From positions 25,465,501 through 25,529,500 of the forward strand of contig CM040088.1 in assembly GCA_022496805.1 (NCBI GenBank): a stretch of DNA of 64,000 nt, given 5' to 3'. The notes below the pieces were generated by a model, which ran no database searches, was not told the origin of the DNA, and saw only the letters and a program-made list of their open reading frames with translations. The position numbers and the translations under genes are program-made. Positions 60,502 through 64,000 of the stretch are shown here, piece by piece; positions within the stretch are counted from its first letter, which is position 1, and each line of letters starts with the position of its first letter. The stretch comes from Pohlia nutans (taxonomy: Eukaryota > Streptophyta > Bryopsida > Bryales > Mniaceae).

Positions 60502-62655
60502 CCCTTTAGTGCCTAGGATGGTTCTAAAGAAACCAGTGTTTTTGGTGATTTTTTTCATAAAACTCTCTTTTAAAATTAGTGATACCATTAATATCATTTA
60601 ACTATATAAATGTAAGCATAGGTTAATCAAACAAGTGTTGGTTAAACCTTGGTAAGACTAGACCGTTTGATTGGAAGATTTGAAGTGAATAATGTGCACT
60701 CAAAAATGAAACTTTAGAAGCATGTGTTTTCAAAGTTAAATAGGATTTGGGTTAAATTTTCAAAAATAAAAGTGAAGATGTTCGACAATGACTTATCTCA
60801 ACACCTAACCATTGCAATCTTTCATGTCAAGAATGGACTCACATCAGAATTGTGAATTTTATAAGTAAGAGTGACTTATCCACATACAATTTAGGACAAA
60901 AATTACATGTTAAAAATGATAGGAGTTGGTACATTGATCAAGATTGGAATACATACACTAATGGAACATGAACAAGAGAACACATTCCAAAAAAATAAAA
61001 CAAGATACTCCCTCTATACAGTGGGGTGACACCGAAATTGGCACCTTGTGCAATTTCAGGGATAGTGCCCACACTGCTGCCAACTTTGACACCCTCCCGA
61101 GCGCTGGAAAATTGTTATTTATACATGAAATTTTAGACACAAAATCATTGTTATGTTGACAACATGTGTACCAAATTTCAAAGCTAGAAGATTGATAAAA
61201 AAAAAAAAGATATTCAAGATTTACTAACAAGGGGTAGCTATAAGAAATGTTTCACAGCTGCCAACTTTGACACCCTCCCAAGGATTGAAGAATTTTTTTT
61301 TTCACATGGAATTTTTGGAGTAGGAACATCTTTATGTTGTTTACACATGTGAAAAAATTCAAGTCCAAAAGACCCACAAAAAAAATGATCTTCCAAATCT
61401 ACCAACAGGTGTAGTTGTAAGAAACAAAGAGGAAAATCGTCTCACAACTTTGACAGCCTCCCTAGAGTTGAGTATTTGTTATTTTAACATGAAAGTTTTT
61501 GCACGTGTTATCAACTAAAAAGTGATTTTGTGCCAAAAAATCCATTTTAAAATAACGAATTCCCAACCCTAGAGAGGCAGTCAAAGTTGTGAGACAATTT
61601 TCCTCTTTGTTTCTCACAACTACACCTGTTGGTAGATTTGGAAGATCATTTTTTTTGTGAGTCTTTTGGACTTGAATTTTTTCACATGTGTAAACAACAT
61701 AAAGATGTTCCTACTCCAAAAATTCCATGTGAAAAAAAAAATTCTTCAATCCTTGGGAGGGTGTCAAAGTTGGCAGCTGTGAAACATTTCTTACATCTAC
61801 CCCTTGTTAGTAAATCTTGAATATCTTTTTTTTTTTATCAATCTTCTAGCTTTGAAATTTGGTACACATGTTGTCAACATAACAATGATTTTGTGTCTAA
61901 AATTTCATGTATAAATAACAATTTTCCCGCGCTCGGGAGGGTGTCAAAGTTGGCAGCAGTGTGGGCACTATCCCTGAAATTGCACAAGGTGACAATTTCG
62001 GTGTCACCCCACTGTTCAACAAAAAGACCTTGTTTTCATTGAAGTCTATGGATTGTTTTTGCTGAAATTCATAGATTGAGCTTAATCCCATGATTACAGA
62101 GGGAGTATGTTGACTATGATGCAAATCCATAAATTATGTGAGTGCACAGGGAATATTTTGACTGCAAGAAAGTGTGTACATGACCAAAATCCCTGACAAT
62201 AACCACCACGATCAAAATCCATGGACTGAGGTGCTAGATTGTCTACAATGCCTTGAAAGCAATTGTCAAACGCACACGAAGCTAAATTACCGGTGGTGAA
62301 TGAGTATAGATGAAAATCAATGTTTTATTTCGGGACAAAAATTAAGTCGATATCTTGGTCTTTTTACGAGACAAAGGGAGTAACAAACTTCCAAACACAA
62401 GAAATACCACATAATACATGTGTTGTATTTGTAGGTATTTTATGTATTTTCAAGTATTTGCAGTATTTTCGCATTTTATTCATAGATATTTTGATAGTTG
62501 CACAGCTCCAAATTGAAATTTTCTTTTTCTAGAGAATGTATATTATGAATCTCCAACTCTGAACCTCACAATGCAAAATCCAATTCGCGGATTCTCTATT
62601 ATTTACGTTTTCGACACATCAATGACCAGAATGTGGTCACCTGGACTCTAAAGGG
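60502..62655. mobile_element. TTAA-type element split by a TA-type insertion
   Basis: Left end CCCTTTAGTGCC after TTAA (60498-60501); right end ACTCTAAAGGG with the flank decayed to TTTA. Once 61008-62380 is removed it matches 57478-58395 in reverse. Confidence 0.82.
61008..62380. mobile_element. TA-inserted element with a 1-kb palindrome
   Basis: 1373 bp between TA at 61006-61007 and 62381-62382; the relative at about 12088-12095 keeps the empty site (GTTATCTTG). The tips CTCCCTCTAT and CTCCCTTTGT are Stowaway-like. 61019-62014 is a long inverted repeat, each arm built from about three diverged units of about 185 bp that start near AACTTTGACACCCTCCC. A second internal tip (GGGAGTA at 62101) suggests nesting. 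Confidence 0.82.
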
Positions 62656-62832
62656 TTTACATCCTACTTTGTACTTGATTGGAGGGCTCACAAAGAGTGC
62701 CTATGCACCTGATTCTGAACCCTATTCAGCTCCGCCAAGGACAATAAAAACAATAAGTTACATTACTGCGTTGAAAAGTAGAAAGCAACCAGGCAATCAA
62801 TCACGTTGAAAGCTAAAAGACAAGATGATGTA

Positions 62833-64000
62833 CAGTCACTCCAAAAACTGAGTCTATATAAGAAACATACAACTTCAAATGACAATGCCACAAACACGGA
62901 TGATCAAAATCAAAAGCTGTAGAAAACAAAATTGTAGAGAATAAAGCACTACACAACACCATAATGGAAAAAAAATGATTTCAATTACAACAAAGTAAAG
63001 AAAGGTCTTGAAGCAAAGTATGTATATAGACTCGGTTTTTGCACTACACCTGAAAAGTCGCTTAAAATTTTGTCCACCGCCCTTTTGCAGCCAAAACAGC
63101 TGCAATTCGATCAGGCATGCTAGCATACAATCTCTTACACTCTTCTATACTAATAGAAAAGAAAACTTCTTGCACTCGCTCCCATAATTGAAGAATACCA
63201 GTAGGAGGAGTAGAATAGGAATTCAATCGCCGTTTGAGTGAAGCCCATACATTTTCAATAGGATTAAGGTCAGGGGACTGTGCAGGCCACTCTAAGACAC
63301 AAAACGGTTGCCTTCCAAACCACTCTGAAACAATCTTTGCTGAATGAATACTAGCATTGTCCTGTTGGAAAATAACTTCCTCAACATTGAACTCCAAATC
63401 CCGCAATGTAGAATACAAATCTTGCTCTAAAATCCCAATGTAGCCTCTAGCATTTAAACGCCCCTGTATATTGTGCAATGCCCCTAATCCTTTAGAAGTC
63501 AAACAACTCCAAAGCATAATGCCGCCTCCACCATGTTTGACAGTTTGACTGACAGCACGTACAGGAATGTTTTCTTTGTCTTCAATCCAACACCAAGCTC
63601 TTCCATCTAAGCCAAAACGACATATTCTGGTTTCATCACTAAATACCACCCTCTCCCAATCACTCACTGTCCAATCTTTGTAATTTTGAGCAAATTGAAA
63701 CCTTGCTTTGATGTTCTTCTTGCTTAAAAAAGGCTTCTCAATTTTTCTAGAAGAAGACAATCCTTGTTCTCTCAACGCATTCCTCAAGGTATTATCACAC
63801 ATTTCTACACCTGTCTCTCTTCTAAGCACTATTGCAACCTCTGTTGCAGTTTCTAAACCTCCAACAGTTACTAAACGTGAAGCATACCGCTTTTCCCACT
63901 CTGTAAGGACTTTAGGACGACCTCCTTTAGACAAGTTTAAGTTGTGAGAGTGACACTTTCTCACTCTGTTAACTGTAGATTGCGATAAACCCAAGCTTCT
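62833..64000 (-). mobile_element. Tc1-type transposon, cut by window edge
   Basis: Starts after TA (62831-62832) with CAGTCACTCCAAAAACTGAG, related to the tips of 52549-54176. The other end lies outside the window. Confidence 0.88.
63062..64000 (-). CDS. Tc1-type (DD34E) transposase, N-terminus outside the window
   Basis: Cut-and-paste DNA transposase that acts on its own inverted ends and inserts at TA. The frame is open to the window edge with no ATG at its start, so the N-terminal helix-turn-helix is only partly present (LGLSQSTVNRV). The GGRP linker, Asp in VVFSDETRI, the GGGG turn (VKHGGGGIMLWS), Asp in FQQDNA and Glu in DLNPIENVW are intact, with 34 residues between the last two. It ends GRWTKF, the same as in the disabled copy (GRWTNF). 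No stop or frameshift in the 311 visible codons, so it may be a young and possibly active copy. Confidence 0.93.
   Translation of the reverse strand, partial: RSLGLSQSTVNRVRKCHSHNLNLSKGGRPKVLTEWEKRYASRLVTVGGLETATEVAIVLRRETGVEMCDNTLRNALREQGLSSSRKIEKPFLSKKNIKARFQFAQNYKDWTVSDWERVVFSDETRICRFGLDGRAWCWIEDKENIPVRAVSQTVKHGGGGIMLWSCLTSKGLGALHNIQGRLNARGYIGILEQDLYSTLRDLEFNVEEVIFQQDNASIHSAKIVSEWFGRQPFCVLEWPAQSPDLNPIENVWASLKRRLNSYSTPPTGILQLWERVQEVFFSISIEECKRLYASMPDRIAAVLAAKGRWTKF

Overview
The window looks like nuclear DNA of a land plant with compact introns (87 bp to about 900 bp), most likely a non-seed plant such as a bryophyte or lycophyte; the species cannot be read from the sequence. The plant assignment rests on a plant-type LRR receptor kinase, an EXO70 exocyst subunit, a plant-type GH5 mannanase, a plant PRUNE-like DHH protein and a short run of the plant telomere motif AAACCCT. 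Gene density is low: five real genes in 64 kb. The rest is AT-rich and packed with nested DNA transposons.

Layout: 1-2593 (-) endo-beta-mannanase, 3' end cut by the window edge; 2.6-13.0 kb repeats; 15248-19365 (+) LRR receptor-like pseudokinase; 21610-22925 (-) alpha/beta hydrolase; 24885-27737 (-) EXO70; 27.7-40.2 kb repeats with a telomere-like run at 39.2 kb; 40427-45665 (-) PRUNE-like DHH pseudoenzyme; 46-64 kb a dense pile of nested elements with a broken Tc1-type (DD34E) transposon at 52.5-54.2 kb and a second, still open one running off the right edge. All exon structures were built by hand from splice consensus, reading-frame phase and protein-family knowledge.

The most interesting signal is at the border between genes and transposons. 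Intron 1 of the mannanase consists of exactly one 242-bp hAT-like MITE plus one copy of its 8-bp target-site duplication. Splicing removes the element and one duplicate, restoring the presumed uninterrupted coding sequence. One intron of the PRUNE-like gene has a similar build with an unrelated short element, also flanked by an 8-bp duplication. This pattern suggests intron birth by DNA-transposon insertion (introner-like behaviour).

A second theme is a family of about eighteen elements inserted at TTAA, with CCC...GGG ends. The TTAA duplication is proven inside the window by several occupied/empty site pairs. These are hallmarks of piggyBac-type transposition, which is not typical of plants; no piggyBac transposase lies in the window. 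Several perfect or near-perfect foldback elements are also present, one about 1 kb long, and are candidates for hairpin-derived small RNA.
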